From Comamonas testosteroni (GTDB lineage: Bacteria > Pseudomonadota > Gammaproteobacteria > Burkholderiales > Burkholderiaceae_C), in the NCBI RefSeq assembly GCF_014076415.1, contig NZ_CP043568.1, forward strand, positions 682,001 to 746,000: a DNA stretch of 64,000 nucleotides. The letters are read 5' to 3'. The translations under genes and the position numbers were made by a program. Each line of letters begins with the position of its first letter. Position 1 is the first letter of the stretch. Below are positions 1 to 8,374 of this stretch, one piece after another. The notes beneath the pieces were generated by a model. That model did no database searches. It worked only from the letters and a program-made list of their open reading frames with translations, and had not been told where the DNA came from.

Positions 1-578
1 GGAAAGCGCTTGAGGCTGTCCGCCACCATATCCAGCACGCGGCCGTAGTCGGTCTTCAGTTCGTAGCTCGGATCGCAGAGCAGCAATGCGCGGCGCGATG
101 GCGGAGGCAGGAATTTCTTCACGCCTTTAAAACCGTCCTCGTGCAGGATGGCGACCTGGCGCCTGACTTCCAGCTGTGCCATGTTGCCGGTCAGCGAGCG
201 CATGTCCGTGGGGTGCAGCTCAAAGGCCTTGAGACGGTCATGACCGCGCAGCAGCGCCTGGGTGATGAAGGGCGAGCCGGGATAGTTGCGGATGGCATTG
301 CCCTGGTTGAAGCGACGCACCATCTGAAGATAGTCCTGCAGCACCGGGGCCAGCTCGGCCTCCTTGGCGGCAGCCAGGCGCAGCACGCCTTCTTCGGCCT
401 CGCCGCTCTTGCTGGCGTAGTCGCCGTCCAGGCGGTACAGGCCGGCTCCGCCGTGGGTGTCGAGCACCGTCAGCGCAGCCTCTTTTTGCGTGAGGTATTG
501 CACGGTGGCAATCAGAACGGTGTGCTTGAGCACATCGGCGTGATTGCCTGCATGGAAGGCGTGGCGGTAACTGAACAT
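1..578 (-). CDS. rlmJ: 23S rRNA (adenine-N6)-methyltransferase RlmJ, 3' part cut by window edge
   Basis: The first 192 codons are present and the C-terminus lies off the window. The protein opens with FSYRHAFHAGNHADVLKH, the hallmark N-terminus of RlmJ (old name YhiR), and has LDTHGGAGLY (the SAM-binding loop) and DPSYELKTDYG near residue 169, which corresponds to the DPPY catalytic motif of N6-adenine methyltransferases. RlmJ methylates A2030 of 23S rRNA in E. coli, so this is a cytoplasmic rRNA modification enzyme. It is transcribed away from rplM. The second P of DPPY is S here; DPPY, NPPY and related variants occur in the family, so activity is not in doubt. Start is the first ATG, directly before the conserved FSYRH. 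Confidence 0.93.
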   Translation of the reverse strand, partial: MFSYRHAFHAGNHADVLKHTVLIATVQYLTQKEAALTVLDTHGGAGLYRLDGDYASKSGEAEEGVLRLAAAKEAELAPVLQDYLQMVRRFNQGNAIRNYPGSPFITQALLRGHDRLKAFELHPTDMRSLTGNMAQLEVRRQVAILHEDGFKGVKKFLPPPSRRALLLCDPSYELKTDYGRVLDMVADSLKRF

Positions 579-736
579 AGAAATGGATGGTAACCAGCAG
601 GGCAAGAGGGGAACAGCACTTTTTACCCTGTGGTCTTTAAAGGCTGTCGGCGCCTGGGTGCAGAGGGAGAAACAGGCGCTAGGGGCTGTTTCACAACAGG
701 CTGCTGCACGAAAACACGCAGATTCTGGCGTTTTTG

Positions 737-742
737 TATAAT
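737..742 (+). promoter_or_regulatory. Probable -10 element of the rplM-rpsI promoter
   Basis: A perfect TATAAT lies 168 bases upstream of rplM in the gap after the divergent rlmJ. No good -35 is visible at 16-18 bases upstream, so the assignment rests on the -10 match and position. The predicted start near 749 gives a leader of about 160 bases. Confidence 0.5.
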
Positions 743-910
743 GGCGGGCTTCGCAGCGATTTTATGGTTCCCGCGGCGAAGGCTTGGGCCAAGTTTAAAT
801 GGGTCCGAGTAACCCCGCCTAAGAGGCTTCCTTTAAAAGACCTGTCTTTTTCAAGAAGAAGCACCGACCGCGGAAAAGGGACCGCCAAACCCTCTTGAAA
901 GAGAAAACTC
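743..910 (+). promoter_or_regulatory. Structured 5' leader of rplM-rpsI, possible L13 autoregulatory RNA
   Basis: The leader can close on itself: GGCGGG at 743-748 is complementary to CCCGCC at 814-819, enclosing a hairpin GGGCC/GGTCC (786-790 with 801-805). The rest up to the start codon is purine-rich. In gammaproteobacteria L13 represses its own rplM-rpsI mRNA through the 5' UTR; extending that to this organism is inference, because the fold here was found by eye only. Confidence 0.35.
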
Positions 911-1339
911 ATGTCTACATTCAGCGCAAAGCCCGCTGAGGTGCAACACGAGTGGTTTGTGATTGACGCCACCGATAAGGTGCTCGGACGTGTCGCCAGC
1001 GAAGTGGCACTCCGTCTGCGCGGCAAGCACAAGGCCATTTACACACCTCACGTTGACACCGGTGACTACATCGTCATCATCAACGCCTCCAAGCTCAAGG
1101 TCACTGGTACCAAGAACCTGGACAAGGTGTACTACCGTCACTCCGGTTTCCCCGGCGGCATCACTGCCACCAACTTCCGCGACCTGCAAGCCAAGTTCCC
1201 TGGCCGTGCTCTCGAGAAGGCCGTCAAGGGCATGCTGCCCAAGGGTCCTCTGGGCTACGCCATGATCAAGAAGCTGAAGGTTTACGGCGGTGCTGAGCAC
1301 CCCCATACCGCACAGCAGCCTAAGGCTCTGGAAATCTAA
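911..1339 (+). CDS. rplM: 50S ribosomal protein L13
   Basis: The protein is 142 residues, the normal bacterial L13 length, with the conserved stretches [31 protein letters not shown] and the [12 protein letters not shown] C-terminus. L13 is an early assembly protein of the large subunit that binds 23S rRNA. It is followed after 10 bases by rpsI, the usual two-gene operon. The start follows a purine-rich GAAAGAG about 8 bases upstream. Nothing unusual is seen in the coding sequence. Confidence 0.98.
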   Translation: MSTFSAKPAEVQHEWFVIDATDKVLGRVASEVALRLRGKHKAIYTPHVDTGDYIVIINASKLKVTGTKNLDKVYYRHSGFPGGITATNFRDLQAKFPGRALEKAVKGMLPKGPLGYAMIKKLKVYGGAEHPHTAQQPKALEI

Positions 1340-1349
1340 GGAGACCTAG

Positions 1350-1742
1350 ATGATTGGTGATTGGAACAATGGCACAGGCCGTCGCAAGTCCAGCGTCGCT
1401 CGCGTGTTTCTGAAGAAGGGCTCCGGCAAGATTACTGTGAATGGCAAGGACATTCAGCAGTACTTCGGCCGCGAAACCTCCATCATGATCGCAAAGCAAC
1501 CCCTGGTTCTGACTGAGAACCTGGAGACTTTCGACATTCAAGTGAACGTCCATGGCGGCGGCGAATCCGGTCAAGCCGGTGCAACCCGTCACGGCATCAC
1601 TCGTGCCCTGATCGACTATGACGCAGCGCTGAAGCCTGCACTGAGCCAAGCCGGCTTCGTGACTCGCGACGCTCGTGAAGTCGAACGTAAGAAGGTCGGT
1701 CTGCACTCCGCACGCCGCGCCAAGCAGTTCTCGAAGCGTTAA
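1350..1742 (+). CDS. rpsI: 30S ribosomal protein S9
   Basis: The 130-residue product has the S9 signature [21 protein letters not shown] near the N-terminus, the conserved [19 protein letters not shown] in the middle, and ends in the basic [10 protein letters not shown] tail that reaches into the P site of the small subunit. A strong AAGGAG sits 6-7 bases before the ATG. The gene is co-transcribed with rplM and is followed by two intrinsic terminators. Confidence 0.98.
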   Translation: MIGDWNNGTGRRKSSVARVFLKKGSGKITVNGKDIQQYFGRETSIMIAKQPLVLTENLETFDIQVNVHGGGESGQAGATRHGITRALIDYDAALKPALSQAGFVTRDAREVERKKVGLHSARRAKQFSKR

Positions 1743-1759
1743 TCCGCGTCCCCTGCAGG

Positions 1760-1780
1760 AAAGACTCTTCGGAGTCTTTT
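1760..1780 (+). terminator. UUCG-capped terminator-like hairpin after rpsI
   Basis: AAGACTC and GAGTCTT pair across a TTCG tetraloop and are followed by two more T. It is the first of two consecutive hairpins that would end rplM-rpsI transcripts. Confidence 0.7.
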
Positions 1781-1789
1781 CAAGAAAAG

Positions 1790-1821
1790 CCGCCTCGAAT
1801 GCAAGTTCCAGGCGGTTTTTT
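1790..1821 (+). terminator. Intrinsic terminator of rplM-rpsI
   Basis: CCGCCT (1790-1795) pairs with AGGCGG (1810-1815) and is followed directly by six T. Confidence 0.88.
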
Positions 1822-1952
1822 CATGGGCGGTGCAGCCTTGTCCAGCGCTTGCGCAAAGCCCCCACTTGCTCTGGCGACAAACAGATGCGGCCGGTATTCC
1901 CGAGCCCCTTGCTGTACCATTTCAAGCAATCAAGAAACTACGGAGTAATGCC

Positions 1953-2318
1953 ATGAGCGCCGTTGCTGAAACCACGACCACCGAAATGCCTTCCCCCATC
2001 GTCTTCACCGACAGCGCTGCTGCCAAGGTGGCCGACCTGATTGCCGAAGAAGGCAATCCCGATCTGAAGCTGCGCGTTTTTGTGCAAGGTGGTGGCTGCT
2101 CCGGTTTCCAGTACGGTTTCACCTTCGACGAGATCACCAACGACGACGACACCACCATGACCAAGAACGGTGTCTCGCTGCTGATCGACTCGATGAGCTA
2201 TCAGTATCTGGTGGGTGCCGAGATCGACTACAAGGAAGACCTGCAAGGCGCTCAGTTCGTGATCAAGAACCCCAATGCCTCGACTACCTGCGGCTGCGGC
2301 TCCAGCTTCTCGGTCTGA
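1953..2318 (+). CDS. erpA: Iron-sulfur cluster insertion protein ErpA (A-type carrier)
   Basis: The 121-residue A-type carrier has the three conserved cysteines of the HesB/IscA family: one in [10 protein letters not shown] and two in the C-terminal TTCGCGSSF. ErpA receives Fe-S clusters from the Isc scaffold and passes them to apoproteins in the cytoplasm. An in-frame ATG exists 41 codons upstream, but the extra residues are not family-like, and ATG 1953 is preceded by ACGGAG at proper spacing. The position after rpsI is usual for Burkholderiales. Fe-S enzymes in this window that could be clients include XdhA and NirB (inference). Confidence 0.95.
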   Translation: MSAVAETTTTEMPSPIVFTDSAAAKVADLIAEEGNPDLKLRVFVQGGGCSGFQYGFTFDEITNDDDTTMTKNGVSLLIDSMSYQYLVGAEIDYKEDLQGAQFVIKNPNASTTCGCGSSFSV

Positions 2319-2372
2319 GTGAAATGATTGTTCGCGCGCCGGCCGCTCTGGTCTGGCGCCTGCATATTGCTT

Positions 2373-2399
2373 AAGCCGCTGCTTGTCAGCGGCTTTTTT
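2373..2399 (+). terminator. Intrinsic terminator of erpA
   Basis: AAGCCGCTG (2373-2381) pairs with CAGCGGCTT (2387-2395), followed by a run of six T. Confidence 0.9.
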
Positions 2400-2430
2400 G
2401 TTGCCTTGACGCCTCGTTCCGGAGCTGCCC

Positions 2431-3855
2431 ATGGGTGAGATGCCCACCGCACACCATAGTGCCCCCCATAAAGAAAGACTGCTGTGGCTGGTGGCCATAG
2501 GCTTTTTCATGCAGTCGCTGGACGCGACCATACTCAACACGGCGTTGCCGGCCATGGCGACCGAGCTGGGCGAGAGCCCGATGAAGATGCAGTCCGTCAT
2601 CGTGGCCTATGCGTTGACCACGGCCATGCTGATTCCGGCCACGGGCTGGGTGGCCGACCGCTTTGGCACGCGGCGCGTCTACGGCTGGGCGATAGGCCTG
2701 TTTGTGCTGGGCTCGGTGCTGTGCGCGCTCTCGCCCAGCCTGCCGTTTCTGATCGCGGCACGCGTGGTGCAGGGCGTGGGCGGCGCCATGATGCTGCCCG
2801 TGGGGCGGCTGGCCGTGCTGCGCACCTATCCGCGTGGCGAGTTCATTCGCGCCATGAGCTTTATCGCCATTCCCGGCCAGGTCGGGCCGCTGCTGGGGCC
2901 TACCCTGGGCGGCTGGATGGTGGAGTACGCCAGCTGGCACTGGATCTTCTGGATCAATGTGCCCGTGGGACTGATCGGGCTGTGGGCCACCTGGCGCTGG
3001 TTCCCGCGCAGCGCGCCCGTGCCCGTGCACCGCTTTGACGGCACGGGCTACGCCATGCTGGCCTTCGGCATGGTGGCCATTTCCATCGCGCTGGACGGCC
3101 TGTCCGGCATGGGGCTGGGCATGGCGCTGGTGGTGGTGCTCATGGTGTTCGGTCTGGCCAGTCTGGCCAGTTACTGGATGCATGCGCTGCGTGTGGATGA
3201 GCCGTTGTTTCCGCCGGGCCTGTTCAAGGTGCGCTCGCTGCGCGTGGGCCTGCTGGGCAATCTGTTCACCCGTTTCGGCAGCGGTGCCGCTCCGTTTCTG
3301 ATTCCGTTGATGCTGCAGGTCGGTCTCAAGATGTCGCCCATGAACGCGGGTCTGATGATGCTGGCTACCGTCACCGGCAGCATGCTGGTCAAGCGCATTG
3401 CCGTGCGCACGGTGCAGCGCTTTGGCTACAAGCGCGTGCTGCAGGCCAATTCGGTGATGCTGGCGGTGATGCTGGCCTCCTTCGGGCTGGTGGTGCCGGG
3501 CACGCCGGTCTGGCTGCTGCTGGTGCAGCTGTTCATCTTCGGCGGCTTCAACTCCATGCAGTTCTCGGCCATGAATTCGGTCACGCTCAAGGACATGGAG
3601 GGCGAGTCTGCGAGCAGCGGCAACAGCCTGCTGTCCATGGTGCAGATGCTGGCCATGAGCATGGGCGTGGCCCTGGCCGGAGCCTTGCTGACGGGCTTCA
3701 GCGATATGTGGCCGGCGCACAGCGACGAGCGCATGCAGGCCATTCGCGCCACCTTTGTGACGGTGGCCTTGATGACGCTGGCGGCAACGCTGGTGTTCAG
3801 CCAGCTCGATGCCGACGAGCCTGTACGTCCGGCTCCGGATGGTGGCGATGCCTGA
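2431..3855 (+). CDS. MFS drug-type exporter, DHA2 family, MdtD-like
   Basis: This 474-residue inner-membrane protein is mostly hydrophobic and fits the 14-segment DHA2 family of proton-driven exporters. SLDATILNTALP (residues 29-40) is the family motif in the first helix, and GWVADRFGTRR (72-82) is the MFS motif A loop. Stretches such as QGVGGAMMLPVGRLAVLRT, GQVGPLLGPTLGGWMVEYASWHWIF and ASSGNSLLSM closely match E. coli MdtD as I recall it. The substrate is unknown. No membrane-fusion or RND partner lies beside it, unlike the E. coli mdtABCD operon. The gene stands alone between erpA and the xdh leader. Confidence 0.88.
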   Translation: MGEMPTAHHSAPHKERLLWLVAIGFFMQSLDATILNTALPAMATELGESPMKMQSVIVAYALTTAMLIPATGWVADRFGTRRVYGWAIGLFVLGSVLCALSPSLPFLIAARVVQGVGGAMMLPVGRLAVLRTYPRGEFIRAMSFIAIPGQVGPLLGPTLGGWMVEYASWHWIFWINVPVGLIGLWATWRWFPRSAPVPVHRFDGTGYAMLAFGMVAISIALDGLSGMGLGMALVVVLMVFGLASLASYWMHALRVDEPLFPPGLFKVRSLRVGLLGNLFTRFGSGAAPFLIPLMLQVGLKMSPMNAGLMMLATVTGSMLVKRIAVRTVQRFGYKRVLQANSVMLAVMLASFGLVVPGTPVWLLLVQLFIFGGFNSMQFSAMNSVTLKDMEGESASSGNSLLSMVQMLAMSMGVALAGALLTGFSDMWPAHSDERMQAIRATFVTVALMTLAATLVFSQLDADEPVRPAPDGGDA

Positions 3856-3861
3856 AAATTT

Positions 3862-3943
3862 GATAGCTTGCAGCGATTGTCAATAAACGATTTCAGATGG
3901 TTTTATCTATGAAATTGTTTATTGGAAGGCGCTAATAGCTATT
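3862..3943. repeat. 82-bp palindromic element, copy 1 (intergenic)
   Basis: Two 37-base arms flank an 8-base loop (3899-3906). The left arm starts GATAGCTTGCAGCG and the complement of the right arm starts AATAGCTATTAGCG; both end in a TTTCA box. The arms share CAATAAAC-ATTTCA. The element is AT-rich compared with its surroundings and follows the MFS gene. The same architecture recurs at 14141, 32286 and 46908. Confidence 0.8.
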
Positions 3944-3982
3944 GATAAGAGAGTGTGACTCGGTTTCCATTTCCTGGGATTT

Positions 3983-4069
3983 ACCCGTAGGGAGCCGGGT
4001 TTTATACGGGTTCTCCCTTGATTTTGGTCACGGATATATGACGCGCTACATAGCCCCTATGAGCGCGTC
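3983..4069 (+). ncRNA. Candidate structured leader RNA upstream of xdhA
   Basis: ACCCGTA (3983-3989) is perfectly complementary to TACGGGT (4005-4011), and GGGAG (3990-3994) to CTCCC (4013-4017). The two pairings interleave, as in an H-type pseudoknot, or they compete. Downstream, GACGCGCT/AGCGCGTC (4040-4047 with 4062-4069) encloses CATAG/CTATG, giving a strong hairpin without a T run. The position before xanthine dehydrogenase genes suggests a regulatory RNA. I could not match it from memory to a named riboswitch class. Confidence 0.4.
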
Positions 4070-4173
4070 TGTATGAGAAGCTGCCCATGCAGGCGTAGCC
4101 TTCGATCTTGACGAATGCTGCGTTTGGAATGCATCTTGCATGCAGGCATTCAATCTCACCCTGTCCCACGATC

Positions 4174-5784
4174 ATGAGCACCAGTCAGAACTCTCAACCG
4201 ATACGCTTCTTCCACCGCGGCGAGGTGGTGGAAGTGCAAGGCCCGCACCCCACACGCTCCGTGCTCCAATGGCTGCGCGAGGATGCCCATTGCACCGGCA
4301 CCAAGGAAGGCTGCAACGAAGGCGACTGCGGTGCCTGCACGGTAGTCATCGGCGAGCTGGCCGAAGCCGGCGATACCGAGGCCATCAACGGCCTGCGCCT
4401 GCAGACCGTCAATGCCTGCATTCAGTTTCTGCCAAGCCTGCATGGCAAGGCCTTGTTCACGGTGGAAGACCTCAAGAGCCAGTGCGCGGGCAAGTCTGCC
4501 TGCGCCGGCAAGCCGGCAGGCCCGCAAAGCCTGCATCCGGTACAGCAGGCCATGGTGGAGTGCCATGGTTCGCAATGCGGCTTCTGCACGCCCGGCATCG
4601 TGATGACGCTGTGGTCGGCCTATGAGCATCACCAGCAGCAGGGCAGCGAGCCCACGCGCCAGCAACTGGCCGACGAACTCTCGGGCAATCTGTGCCGCTG
4701 CACGGGCTACCGCCCGATTCTCGATGCCGGTCAGCGCATGTTCGACCTGCCTGCGGTGCGACTGGATACGGCGCCCGTGGTGGCTGCGCTGCAAGGCCTG
4801 CAGGCCGAGGCCGGCGACGCGGGTCTGAACTATGCGGCCCCCCAGGGCCTGCGCACCGACTTCTTCCACGCTCCGCGCACGCTGGCGGAGCTGGCCGGTC
4901 TGTGCGAGGCCAAGCCCAAGGCCCGCATCGTGGCCGGCTCCACCGATGTGGGGCTCTGGGTCAACAAGCAGTTTCGCGACCTGGGCGACATGATTTATGT
5001 CGGCGACGTGGCCGAGATGAAGCGCATCGAAGTGCGGCCCGACGCCGAGGGCGGCGAGTTGTACATCGGCGCCGGTGCCTCGCTGGAATCGGCCTGGAGT
5101 GCGCTGGTGCAACGCTGGCCCAGTCTGACCGATGTCTGGCTGCGCTTTGCCTCCACGCCCATCCGCCACGCGGGGACCATGGGCGGCAATGTGGCCAATG
5201 GTTCGCCTATCGGCGATTCGCCGCCGGTGCTGATGGCGCTGGATGCCCAGATCGAGCTGCGCAAGGGCGAGCGCGTGCGCCGCATGCCGCTGACGGATTT
5301 CTATCTGGACTATATGAAGAACCAGCTGGAGGCCGGAGAGTTCGTGCAGGCCCTGGCTGTGCCGCTGGCGGCCATGCAGCGCCAGGTGCGCGGCTACAAG
5401 ATCAGCAAGCGCTTCGACTGCGATATCTCGGCACTGTGCGCCGGCTTTGCCGTCGAGCTCGATGGCGATATCGTGCAATCCATCCGACTGGCTTTTGGCG
5501 GCATGGCCGCCACGGTCAGAAGAGCTGCCAACGCGGAAGCGGCCCTGCTCGGCAAGCCCTGGAGCCCGGAGAACGTGAAGGCTGCTCAGGCCGCACTGGC
5601 CCAGGATTTCAAGCCCATGAGCGATATGCGTGCCAGCGCCGATTACCGTCTCAAGGTGGCGCAGAACCTGATCCAGCGTCTGTGGCTGGAAACGCGCGCC
5701 GATCAGCCGCAGGGCACTGATGCGACCAGTGTCTGGAGCGTGATGCCCCATGTCGTTCCCGCCGCCGTGGAGCAAGGAGTCTGA
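4174..5784 (+). CDS. xdhA: Xanthine dehydrogenase small subunit (2Fe-2S and FAD)
   Basis: The 536-residue subunit carries the electron-transfer half of xanthine dehydrogenase, which oxidises hypoxanthine to xanthine and urate using NAD+. The ferredoxin domain shows KEGCNEGDCGACTV with C47, C52 and C55, plus C82. The second 2Fe-2S domain has CGFCTPG (C135, C138) and LCRCTGYRP (C174, C176). The FAD domain follows from about residue 220, with IVAGSTDVGLWVNK and STPIRHAGTMGGNVANGSPIGDSPP. ATG 4174 is chosen because SxxSQPIRFFHRGEVVEV is a normal XdhA start; no Shine-Dalgarno is obvious, and an upstream ATG at 4108 is possible. xdhB starts one base after the stop. Confidence 0.95.
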   Translation: MSTSQNSQPIRFFHRGEVVEVQGPHPTRSVLQWLREDAHCTGTKEGCNEGDCGACTVVIGELAEAGDTEAINGLRLQTVNACIQFLPSLHGKALFTVEDLKSQCAGKSACAGKPAGPQSLHPVQQAMVECHGSQCGFCTPGIVMTLWSAYEHHQQQGSEPTRQQLADELSGNLCRCTGYRPILDAGQRMFDLPAVRLDTAPVVAALQGLQAEAGDAGLNYAAPQGLRTDFFHAPRTLAELAGLCEAKPKARIVAGSTDVGLWVNKQFRDLGDMIYVGDVAEMKRIEVRPDAEGGELYIGAGASLESAWSALVQRWPSLTDVWLRFASTPIRHAGTMGGNVANGSPIGDSPPVLMALDAQIELRKGERVRRMPLTDFYLDYMKNQLEAGEFVQALAVPLAAMQRQVRGYKISKRFDCDISALCAGFAVELDGDIVQSIRLAFGGMAATVRRAANAEAALLGKPWSPENVKAAQAALAQDFKPMSDMRASADYRLKVAQNLIQRLWLETRADQPQGTDATSVWSVMPHVVPAAVEQGV

Positions 5785-5785
5785 A

Positions 5786-8212
5786 ATGAACCACCCCCTT
5801 GAATTGTCGAATGAATTGGTGGCGGAAGCCTTTGCCGATTACCGCAAGAACCAGGCCTATCGCATCGACGAAGTGACCGAGGCCAAGGCCCATGATCAGG
5901 GCGCGCGCGTGGGCGTCAGCCGCAAGCATGAGTCCGCACATCTGCATGTGGCCGGCGAGGCCGCCTATATCGACGATCTGCCAGAGCTGGAGGGAACGCT
6001 GCATTGCGCCCTGGGCCTCTCCCCCGTCGCCCACGGCCGCTTGACGGCGCTGGCGCTGGAGGCGGTGCGGGCCATGCCCGAAGTGGTGGACGTGATCACG
6101 GCAGCCGACATCCCCGGCGTCAACGATTGCGGCTCCATCATTCATGACGACCCGATTCTGTGTGATGGCGAAATCCGCTACGTAGGCCAGCCCCTGTTCG
6201 CCGTGATTGCCCGCTCGCGCGATGCGGCAAGGCGTGCGGCCGCCCTGGCCAAGGCTGCGGCCACCATCAGCGAGCTGCCGCCCGTGCTGACACCGCGCAA
6301 GGCCCATGAGCTGGGCCAGTACGTGATGCCGCCCATGCACCTGGAGCGCAGCACCCGGGAAGGCGGCGCGCGCGCCGCCATGGATGCCGCGCCGCATCGC
6401 CTCAAGGGTTCCTTCGATGTGGGCGGGCAGGAGCAGTTCTATCTGGAAGGGCAGATCAGCTACGCCACGCCCAAGGAAGACGGAGCCGTGCATATTCATT
6501 GCTCCACCCAGCATCCCAGCGAGATGCAGCATCTGGTGGCTCATGCTCTGGGTGTGGCTTCGCACAGCGTGCATGTGGAATGCCGGCGCATGGGCGGCGG
6601 CTTCGGCGGCAAGGAATCGCAGTCGGCGCTGTTCGCGTGTGTGGCGGCCGTGGCGGCCACCCGGCTGCAAAAGCCGGTCAAGCTGCGTCTGGACCGCGAC
6701 GACGACTTCATGATCACCGGTCGCCGTCACTGCTTCTGGTATGAGTACGAGGTGGGCTATGACGATGAAGGCCGCGTGCTGGGAGCCGAGATCTCCATGG
6801 TCTCGCGCGCCGGTCACTCTGCCGATCTGTCGGCACCGGTGATGACGCGTGCGCTCTGCCATTTCGACAATACCTACTGGCTGCCCGATGTGCTCATGCA
6901 TGGCTATATGGGCAAGACCAACACCCAGAGCAATACGGCTTTCCGTGGCTTTGGCGGACCTCAGGGCGCGATTGCCATCGAGAACATCCTGGATACGGTG
7001 GCGCGCAGCCTGGGGCGCGATCCGCTCGATGTGCGGCGCGTCAACTTCTACGGCAAGGGCGAGCGCAACATCACGCCTTACGAGCAGGTCGTGACCGATA
7101 ACGTGATTCACGAGCTGGTGGCCGAGCTTGAGGAGTCCAGCGACTACCGTGCGCGTCGTGCAGCCGTGAATGCCTTCAACGCCGGCAGTGCCGTGCTCAA
7201 GCGCGGCCTGGCGCTGACGCCGCTGAAGTTCGGCATCTCCTTCAATGTGGCCCACTTCAACCAGGCCGGCGCACTGGTCCATATCTATACCGATGGCTCC
7301 ATTCTCGTCAACCATGGCGGTACCGAAATGGGCCAGGGCCTGAACACCAAGGTGGCGCAGGTCGTGGCGCATGAGCTGGGCGTGGCATTCGAGAATGTGC
7401 GCGTGACGGCGACGGATACCAGCAAGGTGGCCAACACCTCGGCCACGGCGGCATCGACGGGAGCCGACCTCAACGGCAAGGCCGCACAGGATGCCGCACG
7501 CCAGCTGCGCGAGCGTCTGGCTGAATGCGCCGCACGCCTGCATGGCGGCGATGCCCATGACGTGCGCTTTGCCAACAATGCGGTGCAGGTCAATGGCCAG
7601 AATGTGCCGTTTGCCGAGCTCGTGCGCGCCGCCTATCTGCAGCGTGTGCAGCTGTGGTCGGATGGCTTTTATGCCACGCCCGGCCTGCACTGGGATGGCA
7701 AGCGCATGAAGGGCCACCCCTTCTTCTACTTTGCCTATGGTGCAGCCGTCAGCGAAGTGGTCATCGACACGCTGACGGGCGAATGGAAGCTGCTGCGTGC
7801 CGATGTGCTGCATGACGTGGGCCGTTCGCTGAACCCGGCTGTCGATGTGGGCCAGGTGGAGGGTGCCTTCATTCAGGGCATGGGCTGGCTGACCACCGAA
7901 GAGCTGGTCTGGCATCCGCAAACCGGAAAGCTCACGACCCATGCGCCCAGTACCTACAAGATTCCCACGGCCAATGACTGCCCGCCGGTCTTCAATGTGC
8001 GCCTGTTCGAGGGCGACAACTATGAAGACTCCATCCACCGCAGCAAGGCCGTGGGCGAGCCCCCGCTGCTGCTGCCGTTCTCGGTGTTCTTCGCGATTCG
8101 CGATGCGGTGTCGGCCGCCGGCGAGCACCGCATGAACCCTCCACTGCAGGCGCCTGCCACGTCAGAAGCCATCCTGCGCGCAGTGGAAGCCGTTCAAGGG
8201 CACACTGGCTAG
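5786..8212 (+). CDS. xdhB: Xanthine dehydrogenase molybdopterin-binding subunit
   Basis: The 808-residue large subunit holds the molybdenum cofactor and the active site. Motifs seen are RRMGGGFGGKESQ, TAFRGFGGPQG, GTEMGQGLNTKVAQV, QVEGAFIQGMGWLTTEEL and, near the C-terminus, KAVGEPPLLLP with the catalytic glutamate. The start is ATG 5786, with AAGGAG six bases upstream, overlapping the end region of xdhA for coupled translation. The XdhC maturation factor normally found with XdhAB is not in this neighbourhood, so cofactor sulfuration must be encoded elsewhere. A purine permease follows, consistent with purine scavenging or catabolism. Confidence 0.96.
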   Translation: MNHPLELSNELVAEAFADYRKNQAYRIDEVTEAKAHDQGARVGVSRKHESAHLHVAGEAAYIDDLPELEGTLHCALGLSPVAHGRLTALALEAVRAMPEVVDVITAADIPGVNDCGSIIHDDPILCDGEIRYVGQPLFAVIARSRDAARRAAALAKAAATISELPPVLTPRKAHELGQYVMPPMHLERSTREGGARAAMDAAPHRLKGSFDVGGQEQFYLEGQISYATPKEDGAVHIHCSTQHPSEMQHLVAHALGVASHSVHVECRRMGGGFGGKESQSALFACVAAVAATRLQKPVKLRLDRDDDFMITGRRHCFWYEYEVGYDDEGRVLGAEISMVSRAGHSADLSAPVMTRALCHFDNTYWLPDVLMHGYMGKTNTQSNTAFRGFGGPQGAIAIENILDTVARSLGRDPLDVRRVNFYGKGERNITPYEQVVTDNVIHELVAELEESSDYRARRAAVNAFNAGSAVLKRGLALTPLKFGISFNVAHFNQAGALVHIYTDGSILVNHGGTEMGQGLNTKVAQVVAHELGVAFENVRVTATDTSKVANTSATAASTGADLNGKAAQDAARQLRERLAECAARLHGGDAHDVRFANNAVQVNGQNVPFAELVRAAYLQRVQLWSDGFYATPGLHWDGKRMKGHPFFYFAYGAAVSEVVIDTLTGEWKLLRADVLHDVGRSLNPAVDVGQVEGAFIQGMGWLTTEELVWHPQTGKLTTHAPSTYKIPTANDCPPVFNVRLFEGDNYEDSIHRSKAVGEPPLLLPFSVFFAIRDAVSAAGEHRMNPPLQAPATSEAILRAVEAVQGHTG

Positions 8213-8374
8213 TTTTTCCTCACAGGTGTTGTCGCCTTGCGGGGCGGCAGCCATTTGAGTCATGGCTGTTTGCCGCGGGGCAAGGCCATGTGCTGCGCCG
8301 TCCATTTGGCGGCGCAGGACCGGGCGCGTTCCTCGCGTTGCGCCTCGCATGCAAAACAACACGGAGACTATGCA

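Noticed and set aside
630..812. Short plus-strand frame upstream of rplM
   Set aside because: It overlaps the rplM promoter and leader, lacks a ribosome binding site and shows no protein-like pattern.
2386..3720. Long minus-strand open frame opposite the MFS gene, and similar long antisense frames at 4156-5775, 5651-8128, 19445-21394, 33437-35281, 38268-39947, 48432-50591 and 62110-63957
   Set aside because: Their products are rich in His/Gln/Arg/Ala/Gly without family patterns, and each lies exactly opposite a clearly identified gene. They are a consequence of high GC and codon bias.
8213..8374. Purine riboswitch ahead of the AzgA-like permease
   Set aside because: Only small unrelated hairpins (CAGCCAT/ATGGCTG and TTGCC/GGCAA); no three-way junction or purine-aptamer loops.
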